Assembly: GCA_017620015.1 (NCBI GenBank)
Contig: JAFZRE010000035.1
Location: 49,285-113,284 of the forward strand
Direction of reading: 5' to 3'
Origin: Bacteroidales bacterium
Lineage (GTDB): Bacteria; Bacteroidota; Bacteroidia; Bacteroidales; ML635J-15
DNA length: 64,000 bases
Shown here piece after piece: positions 19,540 to 28,373 of this stretch. The notes under the pieces are model-generated. The model searched no databases, had not been told where the DNA came from, and worked only from the letters and a program-made list of their open reading frames with translations. The position numbers were made by a program, and so were the translations under genes. Numbering within the stretch: position 1 is the first letter of the stretch; every line of letters starts with the position of its first letter.

Positions 19540-21444
19540 ATGAGTCAGTTTCGAGAAATATTGCTGAAATACTGGGGATACGACACTTTCCGTTATCCGC
19601 AAGAGGAGATTATTAAGTCGGTATCGGAGGGAAAGGATACACTCGGACTGATGCCTACTGGCGGTGGAAAATCCATAACTTTCCAGGTTTTCAGTATGGC
19701 TAACAATGGTGTGTGCCTTGTAATTACACCGTTAATCGCGCTGATGAAAGACCAGGTCGCAAATTTGCAGAAACGTGGCATAAGGGCTGTGGCAATATAT
19801 TCTGGAATGACACAGCACGAAATCGAAGTTGCCGTTGATAATGCAACATACGGAGACTATAAGTTTCTATATCTTTCGCCAGAACGACTCAAGAACTACT
19901 ATTTCCGCGAACGGCTCAAAGTTATGCACGTCAACTTGATAACAGTTGATGAGGCGCATTGCATTTCGCAGTGGGGCTACGATTTCCGTCCGCCTTACCT
20001 CGAAATCGCTGAAATCCGCGAAATCCTGCCCAATGTACCTGTGCTTGCCCTTACCGCAACTGCAACTCCCGAAGTAGTTGACGACATTCAGGACAGACTG
20101 AAATTTCCAGTTCACAATGTCTTCCAGAAAAGTTTCGAGCGCAAAAACTTGGTTTACTATGTGATAAACACCGAGGACAAGATTCGCAAGTTGTTTTCAA
20201 TCTTAAACAAGGTGCCTGGTTCTGGCGTATTTTATGTGCGCAACCGTAAGAAAACGCGCGAATATGCTATGCTTTTGCAGCAGAATGGCATTTCGGCGGA
20301 CTTTTATCACGCAGGATTATCGGCACAGGAACGGTCGGAAAAGCAGGAGGCTTGGCAGAAGAACCAAATTCGCATAATGGTGTGTACCAATGCCTTTGGT
20401 ATGGGAATAGACAAACCTGATGTTCGCTTGGTGATTCATCTCGACCTGCCCGATTCCCCCGAAGCATACTTTCAGGAGGCTGGACGTGCTGGACGTGACG
20501 GAAAACGAGCATACGCATTTCTGCTGACCAACAATGCCGACAAGGCGCAAATTAAGAAGAACATAACCACATCATTTCCCGAACTGCCAAAGGTCAAGGA
20601 GGTGTATTCCGAAGTGTGCAGTTATCTTGGCGTACCATACGAAGGCGGTGCTAACCAAGATATTCCCTTTGACATATTTGACTTTTCCGCACATTCCCAC
20701 ATTGATATACTGACAGTGCATAACTGCTTGAAAACTTTGGAGTTCGCAGGTTTCTTGGAATATGTTGAGGACACCAATACCGTTTCGCGAATAATGTTCG
20801 ATGTGCGTCGCGACGATTTGTACAAGTTCCAATTGGAAAACAAGAATCTTGACGAGTTCATAAAGTTGATACTCAGGATGTACACAGGACTTTTTACCGA
20901 CTTTGTCAATGTAAGTGAGGAGTACATTGCAAGAAAGGCTGGAATCTCGGAACAATCTGTGTACGAGTATTTCAAAGTTCTTGCAAAACATAAGATAATC
21001 AGTTATATACCTAAGATTAACAAGCCGATTATACGCTTACTGATGGAACGTCGTCGTGAAAACGATATGTATTTCGACCGCAAGGCTCTTGATTCACGCA
21101 AGGAACGTGTTGTGACCAAGATGGAGGCTATGCTTCGTTATGCAACGAGCGACAACAAGTGCCGAAGCCAGCAACTTCTTGCGTATTTCGGCGAGACTGA
21201 CGTTGACCGTTGTGGCGAGTGTGACGTATGCAAGCGACGTAACGAATTGGGACTTAGCAAGTACGAGTTCGACATTATTCTTGAAAAAATTAAGCGTATT
21301 TTGGGCGAATCTCCATATCTTTACAACGAATTGATTGACAAGGTTGGTGAAGACGAAACAAAGACCGTAAACGTTATCAAGTGGTTGTTCGATAACAATA
21401 AGGTTTTATATAACGAAGAACGAAAAATTATTTGGCATAAATGA
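19540..21444 (+). CDS. recQ: RecQ-type ATP-dependent DNA helicase, short form without HRDC
   Basis: This is a 3'-5' superfamily 2 DNA helicase for recombination and fork repair. The 634-residue protein has Walker A GGGKS (41-45), DEAH box 137-140, motif III LTATAT, and motif VI QEAGRAGRDG. The RecQ zinc site has four cysteines (C541, C558, C561, C564). A winged-helix region and a short C-terminal helical part follow, but there is no HRDC domain. Bacteroidetes often carry two RecQ proteins, one with HRDC and one without; this looks like the latter. The end overlaps the next gene by 4 bp. Confidence 0.95.
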   Translation: MSQFREILLKYWGYDTFRYPQEEIIKSVSEGKDTLGLMPTGGGKSITFQVFSMANNGVCLVITPLIALMKDQVANLQKRGIRAVAIYSGMTQHEIEVAVDNATYGDYKFLYLSPERLKNYYFRERLKVMHVNLITVDEAHCISQWGYDFRPPYLEIAEIREILPNVPVLALTATATPEVVDDIQDRLKFPVHNVFQKSFERKNLVYYVINTEDKIRKLFSILNKVPGSGVFYVRNRKKTREYAMLLQQNGISADFYHAGLSAQERSEKQEAWQKNQIRIMVCTNAFGMGIDKPDVRLVIHLDLPDSPEAYFQEAGRAGRDGKRAYAFLLTNNADKAQIKKNITTSFPELPKVKEVYSEVCSYLGVPYEGGANQDIPFDIFDFSAHSHIDILTVHNCLKTLEFAGFLEYVEDTNTVSRIMFDVRRDDLYKFQLENKNLDEFIKLILRMYTGLFTDFVNVSEEYIARKAGISEQSVYEYFKVLAKHKIISYIPKINKPIIRLLMERRRENDMYFDRKALDSRKERVVTKMEAMLRYATSDNKCRSQQLLAYFGETDVDRCGECDVCKRRNELGLSKYEFDIILEKIKRILGESPYLYNELIDKVGEDETKTVNVIKWLFDNNKVLYNEERKIIWHK

Positions 21445-21959
21445 ATTTTGTGATGAAAAAATTGTTTTTAATACTGGCTGTTGTGTTATGTTCCGTGGCG
21501 GTGGCTTTTTTGTCGGGCTGTGGTCCTAGCAGGACAGACCTTGAATGGGAAGAAACACTGAAAGGCTACTGGAAACCACTGAATGAGGAGACTGGTGAAC
21601 TTTGCACATCAATACCATACTATCATTTTGGCGACAGCGCACATGGTGCAACCAAATATTACAAGTACGATTACACCGATACTATGTTGTGGGAAGTTCG
21701 TCGCAAGCAGATGAACGTTTACTACGACAAGGCTGTTGATGGATACTACATCGGTTATAACCAATACAATAGCCGTTCCTTAATGCACATTCGCAGTGTT
21801 TCACAAAACGAGGTAAAGATGTCGCAGTTATACAACAGTGGCTATCAGACCGACTATAAGTTGGTGCGCATTACGCCCGAAGAGTTTTATTCCATTTACG
21901 TTGATACGACAGGAAATAGTAGCGGTGGAGAAAATCATCCCATTGACAACACATTTTAA
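21441..21959 (+). CDS. Putative lipoprotein of unknown function
   Basis: This 172-residue protein has a signal peptide ending in the lipobox LSGC (Cys27 from the first ATG, Cys23 from the ATG at 21453). The mature part is rich in Tyr, Asp and Ser, with paired aromatic strands (YYHFGD, YYKYDYTD) suggesting a small beta domain. I do not recognise the family. Its start overlaps the recQ stop (ATGA) and purD follows after 15 bp, so it sits inside a recQ-purD transcription unit although its function is probably unrelated. Confidence 0.8.
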   Translation: MNFVMKKLFLILAVVLCSVAVAFLSGCGPSRTDLEWEETLKGYWKPLNEETGELCTSIPYYHFGDSAHGATKYYKYDYTDTMLWEVRRKQMNVYYDKAVDGYYIGYNQYNSRSLMHIRSVSQNEVKMSQLYNSGYQTDYKLVRITPEEFYSIYVDTTGNSSGGENHPIDNTF

Positions 21960-21974
21960 ATTTAAGAAAAGTAT

Positions 21975-23252
21975 ATGGCTATGAATATATTGGTATTAGG
22001 TTCAGGTGGACGCGAACACGCAATTGCATGGAAAATTGCTGCAAGTCCGAAATTAGGAAAGTTGTATGTTGCACCAGGAAATGCAGGTACGCGTGAAATT
22101 GCAGAAAATGTGGCTATAAAGGCTGACGATTTTGACGCAGTTGCAGAATTTGTTTGCAAAGCAAAAATCGATATGGTTGTCGTTGGTCCCGAAGACCCGC
22201 TAGTAAAGGGTATCGTGGATTATTTCTCGGCAAAACCTGAATTTAAGGAACTTATGATTATCGGTCCCGACAAACTTTCAGCACAACTTGAAGGCAGCAA
22301 GGAGTTTGCAAAAATGTTTATGCAGAAATACGGCATTCCAACAGCAAAATATTTGTCAATCACAGCCGGAAACATTTCCGAAGGAGAGAAATTCCTTGAA
22401 TCGGTAAATCCGCCTTATGTGCTTAAAGCCGATGGACTTGCTGCTGGTAAGGGCGTTCTTATCCTTGACAATCTCGATGAAGCTAAGCGCGAACTCAGGA
22501 ATATGCTCGCTGGAAAATTCGGCAGTGCAGGAAGCAAGGTTGTGCTCGAACAATACCTTGATGGAATTGAATGTTCTGTGTTTGCACTGACTGACGGCAA
22601 TTCGTATGTGCTTCTGCCAGAGGCCAAGGACTACAAGCGCATTGGCGAAGGTAATACTGGTCTGAACACTGGCGGTATGGGCTCTGTTTCGCCAGTGCCG
22701 TTCTACGATGCCAATTTTGCTCGCAAGGTGGAAGAACGCATTGTAAAGCCTACTATCGACGGCATTTGTGCCGAAGGTATGAACTATCGCGGTTTTGTGT
22801 TCTTTGGCTTGATGAATGTAAATGGCGATCCGTATGTGATTGAGTATAACGTCCGTATGGGCGACCCCGAAACCGAATCTGTAATGCTTCGCATAAAGTC
22901 TGACCTTGTAGAACTTCTCGAAGCGGCTGCAAAGCGTGAACTGGCAGGCAAGTCGGTGGAATTTGATTCGCGTTCGGCTGCAACCGTAATGATGGTTTCT
23001 GGTGGTTATCCCGAAGCTTACGAGAAGGGCAAAGTTATTAGTGGATTAGAAAAAGTCAAGTCAAGCGTATGTTTCCACGCAGGAACGGCAGTTTCGGGCA
23101 ACGATGTTGTAACTTCTGGTGGACGTGTGATTGCCGTAAGCAGTTATGGCAATAATATTTTTGATGCTTTGGAAACTTCGTATTCGTCGCTCAAGAACAT
23201 TTCGTTCGACAAGTGCTATTATCGTACCGACCTTGGATTCGACTTAAAATAA
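21975..23252 (+). CDS. purD: Phosphoribosylamine-glycine ligase PurD
   Basis: PurD catalyses the second step of purine synthesis, joining glycine to phosphoribosylamine with ATP. The 425-residue protein has the N-terminal motif NILVLGSGGREHAIAWK, the PEDPLVKGIVD loop, the ATP-grasp part (YVLKADGLAAGKGV) and the metal-binding motif NVRMGDPETE. The end matches the usual C-terminal domain. Start at 21975 or at the ATG two codons later. No other purine genes are adjacent. Confidence 0.97.
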   Translation: MAMNILVLGSGGREHAIAWKIAASPKLGKLYVAPGNAGTREIAENVAIKADDFDAVAEFVCKAKIDMVVVGPEDPLVKGIVDYFSAKPEFKELMIIGPDKLSAQLEGSKEFAKMFMQKYGIPTAKYLSITAGNISEGEKFLESVNPPYVLKADGLAAGKGVLILDNLDEAKRELRNMLAGKFGSAGSKVVLEQYLDGIECSVFALTDGNSYVLLPEAKDYKRIGEGNTGLNTGGMGSVSPVPFYDANFARKVEERIVKPTIDGICAEGMNYRGFVFFGLMNVNGDPYVIEYNVRMGDPETESVMLRIKSDLVELLEAAAKRELAGKSVEFDSRSAATVMMVSGGYPEAYEKGKVISGLEKVKSSVCFHAGTAVSGNDVVTSGGRVIAVSSYGNNIFDALETSYSSLKNISFDKCYYRTDLGFDLK

Positions 23253-23257
23253 TTTAG

Positions 23258-24253
23258 ATGCTGAAGCTGTTTAAATCAAATAATCCAGCCAATTATTTCC
23301 TTGCCTTCATAATCATGGCGGCATTGTGGGCATACAAGTTTGTTGAAATGCCTACTGCTGTTGATGCTGGTGGTTTCAGATCATTCTTCTTCCGTTTTTC
23401 ATACGAGTCTTCCTTGTTCCAATATATGTACACGGCAATTGCATTTGCTTTGGCATTTGCATTTGCATGTTTTGTTTCGAAGGCCAATTTCCGATACCAA
23501 GTTGTTGAGTCTGGCTATCAACTTCCTACATTGTTCTTTGTAATGCTTACAGGAAGTGTCATAAACGCGCAGAGATTTATTCCTGAAATGCTTGCCACGT
23601 TGTTTGTGGCGCTTGCCGTTTTGCGGATGTTTGGGATGTACAACAAGCACGAGGCGATAAGGTATAGCCTTGATGTTGGATTGCTTTACGGACTGTCGCT
23701 ACTGTTCGCCTACAAATATATTGTGCTTCTGCCAGCCTTGATTGTTGTGATGGCTATTGTAAAGCCTATCTCGTGGCGCGACATAGTATCTTTCTTGGTT
23801 TCTCAGGTGTTTGTCGTGGGAGTGGCATTCTGCTTTGTTTGGCTTTATGGAGACTGGCAGGAACTCATCGAATCGGTAAAGACAGAATTTTCGGTATTGG
23901 TAATAGGCGAAAAGTACAATTATCTTAATTATGTGTTCCGAATACCTGTAATTTATGCGGTTTTGGTTTCGCTGCTGTCGATATTTGTCTTGAAGGTATT
24001 CCGCAAGGCAGCCGAGATGAAATATTATCAGTCGATGCTTTTCCTACTGATATATGCAGGAGTTTTTATGCTGTCACCAATATCGTCAAACGAGTCGGTA
24101 TGGCTTATGTTTTTCCCATTGTGCTACTTGCTTTCGAATATTATGGCGAATGCCAAAAGAATTATAGCTCAACGTATCGTTTTTTATGGACTGCTATTGT
24201 GTGTTATTGTATCACAGATATTGCAGGCAATGTATTTTAACTCAATCTTTTAG
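23258..24253 (+). CDS. Polytopic membrane protein, probably DUF6427 family
   Basis: This 331-residue protein has about eight to nine hydrophobic helices across its length and few charged residues in loops. The opening LKLFKSNNPANYFLAF and the internal NAQRFIPEMLATLFVALAV segment resemble the Bacteroidetes-restricted family annotated as DUF6427; this is recalled, not checked. No catalytic residues are evident. It lies 5 bp after purD and 11 bp before the polyprenyl synthase gene, so a link to isoprenoid lipids or envelope is possible but only inferred from position. Confidence 0.7.
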   Translation: MLKLFKSNNPANYFLAFIIMAALWAYKFVEMPTAVDAGGFRSFFFRFSYESSLFQYMYTAIAFALAFAFACFVSKANFRYQVVESGYQLPTLFFVMLTGSVINAQRFIPEMLATLFVALAVLRMFGMYNKHEAIRYSLDVGLLYGLSLLFAYKYIVLLPALIVVMAIVKPISWRDIVSFLVSQVFVVGVAFCFVWLYGDWQELIESVKTEFSVLVIGEKYNYLNYVFRIPVIYAVLVSLLSIFVLKVFRKAAEMKYYQSMLFLLIYAGVFMLSPISSNESVWLMFFPLCYLLSNIMANAKRIIAQRIVFYGLLLCVIVSQILQAMYFNSIF

Positions 24254-24264
24254 TTCGTTTTTTT

Positions 24265-25242
24265 ATGAAAACACAAGAGTTTTATTTGGATTATTTCAAG
24301 TCTCATCTGACATATTTCCTCGATGCTATGGAAACAGAACCGAGATTTCTATACGAACCAGTAAAATATGCTTTGTCGGCTGGAGGAAAAAGAATTCGTC
24401 CTGTGATGTGCTTGATGTCGGCTGAAATGTTCGGTGCAAATGTTGATAATGCCATTGATGCGGCTCTCGGACTGGAGATTTTCCATAATTTTACCTTGTT
24501 GCACGATGATATAATGGACAAGTCGGATATGCGTCGTGGGCGACCAACGGTACACAAGAAATGGACAGAAAACATTGCCATACTTTCTGGCGACCTTATG
24601 TCGCTTGTAGCTTGCAAATGTGCAGCAAAAACCGATGTCAACCGAGAAAAAGTCCTCGATACATTTTTGCAAACTGCCATCGAAATCTGCGAAGGACAAC
24701 AATATGATATGGACTTTGAGACAGAAAGCGACGTTACCGTTGACGACTATATGAAGATGATAAATCTTAAAACGGCAGTCCTTCTTGCTGGAAGTCTGAA
24801 AATAGGTGCGCTTATAGCTAATGCTTCGCCCGACGACTGCGAAAACATATACCAATATGGACGATATGCAGGACTTGCTTTTCAGTTGCAGGACGATTTG
24901 CTTGACACTTATGGCGATGCAGCTGTGTTCGGCAAGCCTATTGGTGGCGATATAACCGAAAACAAAAAGACTTTTTTGCTAATAAATGCAATGAATCTTG
25001 CTTCTGGAAACGCCAAATCGGAACTTGCGGAATGGCTTACAAAGGAAAATTTTGACCGTAATGAAAAATACAATTCAGTAAAAGCAATATACGACAACCT
25101 TAAAATCAAGGAATTGACTATTGCAAAAATTGAGGAGTGCTACAATATTGCAGATTCTTACTTGCAGAAAGTAAGTCTGTCAGAATCACAGAAATCGGTG
25201 CTTCGCAACTATATGGATGCAATGAGGACGAGGAAGTTTTGA
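24265..25242 (+). CDS. Trans-polyprenyl diphosphate synthase
   Basis: This head-to-tail prenyltransferase elongates allylic diphosphates with isopentenyl diphosphate. The 325-residue protein has both aspartate-rich motifs: the first, DDIMD, at 81-85 followed by RRGRPTVH, and the second, DDLLD, at 210-214. GGKRIRP lies near the N-terminus. The residues before the first motif (EIFHNFTLLH) are bulky at some positions, so chain length cannot be fixed from sequence; geranylgeranyl or a longer menaquinone-type chain are both possible. It is the last gene of the recQ-purD run, followed by a repeat island. Confidence 0.92.
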   Translation: MKTQEFYLDYFKSHLTYFLDAMETEPRFLYEPVKYALSAGGKRIRPVMCLMSAEMFGANVDNAIDAALGLEIFHNFTLLHDDIMDKSDMRRGRPTVHKKWTENIAILSGDLMSLVACKCAAKTDVNREKVLDTFLQTAIEICEGQQYDMDFETESDVTVDDYMKMINLKTAVLLAGSLKIGALIANASPDDCENIYQYGRYAGLAFQLQDDLLDTYGDAAVFGKPIGGDITENKKTFLLINAMNLASGNAKSELAEWLTKENFDRNEKYNSVKAIYDNLKIKELTIAKIEECYNIADSYLQKVSLSESQKSVLRNYMDAMRTRKF

Positions 25243-25361
25243 TTTATGAAAACTGCTCCCTGAACTTCGGTCTCTGAGCGTCGCTAAGAGACATTTATTA
25301 ATTGTCAATTATTCATAGCTCATTTTTGTTCCGAGCGTCGCGAGGAATACTATTCGTGTAT

Positions 25362-25548
25362 ATTGGCTACGCCGAGCTAAAGGTTCGTGAAATTGGCTAG
25401 GCCGAGCTAAAGGTTCGTGGTTTCTGTGGCTTTTCCGTTCAACGTTTAAAGTTCAACGTTCAACGAGAGCGTAGCGAATATTCGTGTGAATTGGCTTCGC
25501 CGAGCTAAAGGTTCGTGCGATTGACTTCGCCGAGCTAAAGGTTCGTGG
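25362..25548 (+). repeat. Repeat A: four copies of a 28-bp unit
   Basis: The core GCCGAGCTAAAGGTTCGTG recurs at about 25371, 25401, 25499 and 25530 within 28-bp units (25362-25389, 25392-25419, 25490-25517, 25521-25548). The units come as two close pairs separated by about 70 bp that contains GAGCGTAGCGAATATTCGTG. Variation sits in the bases before the core (ggctac, ggctag, ggcttc, gacttc). A degenerate inverted copy lies at 61769-61790. Confidence 0.8.
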
Positions 25549-25614
25549 TTGTCTTATTCGTTTTGAGCGTAGCGAAAAACATTTGCATCTTGTCTTTTAT
25601 TATCCATCGCAACG

Positions 25615-25727
25615 GATGCTGAAACCCGAAGGGGTCATCCAATAGTCATCCTGAACTTGTTTCAGGATCTGGGGACTAGTAACAGATGCTGAAACCCGAA
25701 GGGGTCATCCCGAATTTAGTTCGGGAT
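25615..25727 (+). repeat. Repeat B: two 26-bp copies, each followed by a palindrome
   Basis: Two identical 26-bp copies start GATGCTGAAACCCGAAGGGG (25615-25640 and 25685-25710). Each is followed by a hairpin with an 8-bp stem and 5-nt loop: 25648-25668 (ATCCTGAA/TTCAGGAT) and 25707-25727 (ATCCCGAA/TTCGGGAT). The repeated arrangement suggests a modular REP-like unit. Confidence 0.8.
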
Positions 25728-25759
25728 CAGCATGACAGTTTGCGTTCATTATCCATTAT

Positions 25760-27367
25760 TTATTCCACCTCTATCATCAGTCCCTTCAGATATTCTCCTT
25801 CGGGATGATAAATGCTTACGGGGTGGTCGATGGCATGTGGTAGCTGGCGGACAATACGTACATTTCTATGCGCATTGGCAGCAGCTGTAAAAACCATTGT
25901 CTTGAAGTCGTCCTTGCTAACTGCCTGCGAACACGAGAAGGTGAAAATCAATCCACCTGGCTTTATCTTTTCTATCGCCTTCTGGTTTATGTTCTTGTAG
26001 CCTTTGAGCCCCTGCTGCAGACTGCGATGGTTCTTTGCAAATGCTGGCGGGTCAAGAATTATAATGTCAAAATTATTGTCGATAGTGCCAAGATAATCAA
26101 GGACATCCTTTGCTACACCCTTGTGCGGTGCGTTGGTAAAATTCAGTTCTACATTGCGTTCGCACAATGCGATTGCTTTCTTCGAAATGTCAACCGTCTC
26201 AACATACGAAGCACCGCCACGCAATGCCGACAGCGAGAATCCGCCAGTGTAACCAAAGGTGTTCAGTACTCGTTTTCCTGACGAAAGGTTGCCAACCAGT
26301 TTGCGGTTTTCACGTTGGTCAACAAAGAAACCAGTCTTTTGACCTTCGAAGAAGTTTATTAGCATATGGTTACCATTTTCGCAGATTTCACGTTCATCGA
26401 AAGGCTCGCCCCATATGAACGAATCGGTAGTTGTTGCGTGAGGAATTGTTGCGCTGCTCTTGTCGAATATTGAAACAACCTTGTCGCCTAACAACTTGCA
26501 AGCAATATTGGCAAACGTCGGAAACATCTTGTACATTCCCATGGAATGGGCCTGAAATACGAGCACTCCGTTGTAATAATCGGCAATAAGTCCGGGCATA
26601 AAGTCGCCCTCGCCGTTTACAAGGCGGAACACATTTGTGTGCGATGTTTCGAAGTCGAAGAATCCCAGCCGTTTGCGGTAGTCGATTGCCGACAGGAACT
26701 TGTTTGTCCAGAAATTCTCATCGATAGCACTATGGTTGAAGTCAATTACCTTAGCTATAATGCTGTCGTCCTGATAATGAGCGGTTGCCAGATAGTTGCC
26801 GTCGGACGAGAATATTTCCACGAGGTCGCCTTCCTGCGGATTGCCCTGCATTTTGGCAATAGCCCCCGAGAACACCCACGGATGGCGGCGCATCAGCGAC
26901 TTCTCCTTGTCGCGCTTGAGTATAAGTTTTGGAAATGTGGTCATAGTTATAGCGTTATTAGATTCAGAATTATTCCTTTGACTACACTCAGGGTGCTGTT
27001 TTCCCGCTGGCTGAGCGTCAGTCGAAGCCAAGGTAACGTTATCCCCATTCTTTTTTGCCATACTTATTTTGTAATATGTATCATTAATACATTTGGCATA
27101 TTCGTGAATTTTTTCTGGCATATCGTTTATTAATGCTTCTTTCTTTTTTTTCGACCACCCATGAATTTGTCTTTCGCGATAATATGCCTCATCAATTCTG
27201 TCAAACTCTTCAAAGTACATTAATTTTACTGGTTTGTGCTTTCGGGTGTAATTTGCGCCTTCTCCATTAAAATGATCTTCAAGTCGTTGTTCTAAATCCC
27301 TAGTGCTACCAGTATAGTAGCTGCCATCGTCACAAAGTAATATGTAAACATATCCTGTCATTGGCAA
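25760..27367 (-). CDS. In-frame fusion: GIY-YIG nuclease domain + RlmI-like rRNA methyltransferase
   Basis: One 535-residue frame joins two proteins that are normally separate. Residues about 1-95 are a small GIY-YIG domain (GYVYILLC, YYTGST, then ERQIHGWSKKKKEALI) like standalone Bacteroidetes proteins of about 95 residues. Residues 142-535 are a full-length class I SAM-dependent methyltransferase of the RlmI type (23S rRNA m5C): PUA domain (LKRDKEKSLMRRHPWVFSGA), SAM loop LNTFGYTGGFSL and catalytic-site motifs DPPAF and FSCSQ. The linker at about 109-133 is encoded by a copy of the hairpin repeat found twice just downstream. The methyltransferase could also start at the ATG at 26944 (residue 142), giving 394 residues, the usual length. 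Whether the fusion protein is made is unknown. Confidence 0.85.
   Translation of the reverse strand: MPMTGYVYILLCDDGSYYTGSTRDLEQRLEDHFNGEGANYTRKHKPVKLMYFEEFDRIDEAYYRERQIHGWSKKKKEALINDMPEKIHEYAKCINDTYYKISMAKKNGDNVTLASTDAQPAGKQHPECSQRNNSESNNAITMTTFPKLILKRDKEKSLMRRHPWVFSGAIAKMQGNPQEGDLVEIFSSDGNYLATAHYQDDSIIAKVIDFNHSAIDENFWTNKFLSAIDYRKRLGFFDFETSHTNVFRLVNGEGDFMPGLIADYYNGVLVFQAHSMGMYKMFPTFANIACKLLGDKVVSIFDKSSATIPHATTTDSFIWGEPFDEREICENGNHMLINFFEGQKTGFFVDQRENRKLVGNLSSGKRVLNTFGYTGGFSLSALRGGASYVETVDISKKAIALCERNVELNFTNAPHKGVAKDVLDYLGTIDNNFDIIILDPPAFAKNHRSLQQGLKGYKNINQKAIEKIKPGGLIFTFSCSQAVSKDDFKTMVFTAAANAHRNVRIVRQLPHAIDHPVSIYHPEGEYLKGLMIEVE
26975..27034. repeat. Repeat P copy 0, inside the fusion gene
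   Basis: These 60 bp match the intergenic repeats at 27397 and 27516, including the inverted arms ctcagggtgct and gctgagcgtcagtcgaag. Read on the minus strand they encode the linker LASTDAQPAGKQHPECSQR between the GIY-YIG and methyltransferase domains. No stop codon lies in that frame. Confidence 0.85.
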
Positions 27368-27396
27368 ATAATATAATAATCAAGCATGCCCCTTTA

Positions 27397-27580
27397 CCCT
27401 TCGACTACGCTCAGGGTGCTGAATCATCTCCGCTGGCTGAGCGTCAGTCGAAGCCAAGGTACTGGTATCCTTAATTTTTCAATCATAAAATAATTCTCAG
27501 TTCTCGTCAAAACCGCCCCTTCGGCTGACGCTCAGGGAGCTAAATCATCTCCGCTGGCTGAGCGTCAGTCGAAGCCAAGG
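27397..27580. repeat. Repeat P copies 1 and 2 (27397-27460, 27516-27580)
   Basis: Two roughly 65-bp copies in the same orientation share the segment atcatctccgctggctgagc and end in cagtcgaagccaaggt. Each has imperfect inverted arms (TTCGACTACGCTCAG against CTGAGCGTCAGTCGAAG), so it can fold into a long hairpin. Copy 2 ends exactly at the stop codon of the convergent-side neighbour at 27581. The 213 bp between the flanking genes hold nothing else I can recognise. Confidence 0.85.
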
Positions 27581-28297
27581 TTACTTTATCTCCGTATCAA
27601 CCTGCGGCAGTCCCTTAATTGCATTGTACTCGAAGCCCATGCGCTTGCCGGTCTGCATCTTCGACTTGTTGATGCGCTCCTTCATGTAGTCGACGTTTAC
27701 AATCTTCACATCGTTGTACGGTGGAACCAGCAAGTCGAACTTGAGCACATACGCTATAGCCGACTCAACAAGATGGTGCAGACTTTCGTAGTCAACCTTG
27801 TTCTTGCCGAATGCGGGATATCCGTAGCCGAGTTCGCGACGACCTTCCACGAAGAAAGTGCTTTCGTTGTTGATGAACATACGTCCAATCAAATAGCCAA
27901 GGTCCTCGTCCCTATTGTACTTGAACGAATCGGCTAGGAAGTTGTAGATGTTGATTATTCCCGAATATGTAACCAACGGACGGTCAATATAATAGCTATC
28001 CTTCCATATTTCATGGTTGCGTGGGAACTCGAAAATGTTAGAGTGCATATTGAATATAAGCAGGTCGCCTGCAACCTTGATTTCGGTCTCGAACAGACCG
28101 CGGTCGCGGTATTCGAGCTTTATTCTGTCGTCGGCATCCTTCAGGATTCCATTGTATTCGATTACAATGTCGTGCAATACCTTTTTCAGTATCGAAAATG
28201 CCTCCTTGGTATTGTCGTACACCACCTGTTTCAGCTGCGACTTCTCGAGCATGGTCTTTATTATTCCGTCGCGTATTTCTGTATCTCTTTCCATCAC
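27581..28297 (-). CDS. Conserved hypothetical protein
   Basis: This 238-residue soluble protein has no signal peptide or membrane helix. It is charged, with an alpha/beta pattern: a helical N-terminus (about 1-50), a beta region (about 55-90, LEYRDRGLFETEIKVAGDLL), an aromatic-rich middle (WKDSYYIDRPLVTYSG), and a C-terminus with LVPPYNDVKIVNVDYMKER. I do not recognise catalytic motifs; it resembles uncharacterised Bacteroidales proteins. The stop codon directly abuts repeat P copy 2. The second codon is also ATG (28294), an equally possible start. Confidence 0.8.
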   Translation of the reverse strand: MMERDTEIRDGIIKTMLEKSQLKQVVYDNTKEAFSILKKVLHDIVIEYNGILKDADDRIKLEYRDRGLFETEIKVAGDLLIFNMHSNIFEFPRNHEIWKDSYYIDRPLVTYSGIINIYNFLADSFKYNRDEDLGYLIGRMFINNESTFFVEGRRELGYGYPAFGKNKVDYESLHHLVESAIAYVLKFDLLVPPYNDVKIVNVDYMKERINKSKMQTGKRMGFEYNAIKGLPQVDTEIK

Positions 28298-28358
28298 TAT
28301 TGTTTCTAGTTTCTATGTTTCACGTTTCTAAGTTTCTAATGGTTTATAGACTTGTCAA

Positions 28359-28366
28359 CAAACTTA
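28359..28366 (-). promoter_or_regulatory. -7 box for the hypothetical gene at 27581
   Basis: The minus strand reads TAAGTTTG, fitting TAnnTTTG, 61 bp upstream of the start codon. Between it and the gene lie several GTTTCTA words, also seen near 36180. Confidence 0.4.
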
Positions 28367-28373
28367 ATAAAAC

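Larger units (their letters stand above)
25243..25759. other. Gene-free repeat island
   Basis: About 515 bp between the polyprenyl synthase and the convergent fusion gene hold no credible gene. They are packed with short repeats: four copies of a 28-bp unit, two of a 26-bp unit, four variants of GAGCGTmGCGA (near 25276, 25333, 25467 and 25565), and two hairpins. There is no tRNA fold and no transposase remnant. Confidence 0.85.

Noticed and set aside
25362..25548. Repeat A units as a CRISPR array or tRNA genes (GGTTCG resembles a T-loop)
   Set aside because: Spacers differ in length, with near-adjacent pairs, only four units exist, no cas genes are near, and no cloverleaf can be folded.
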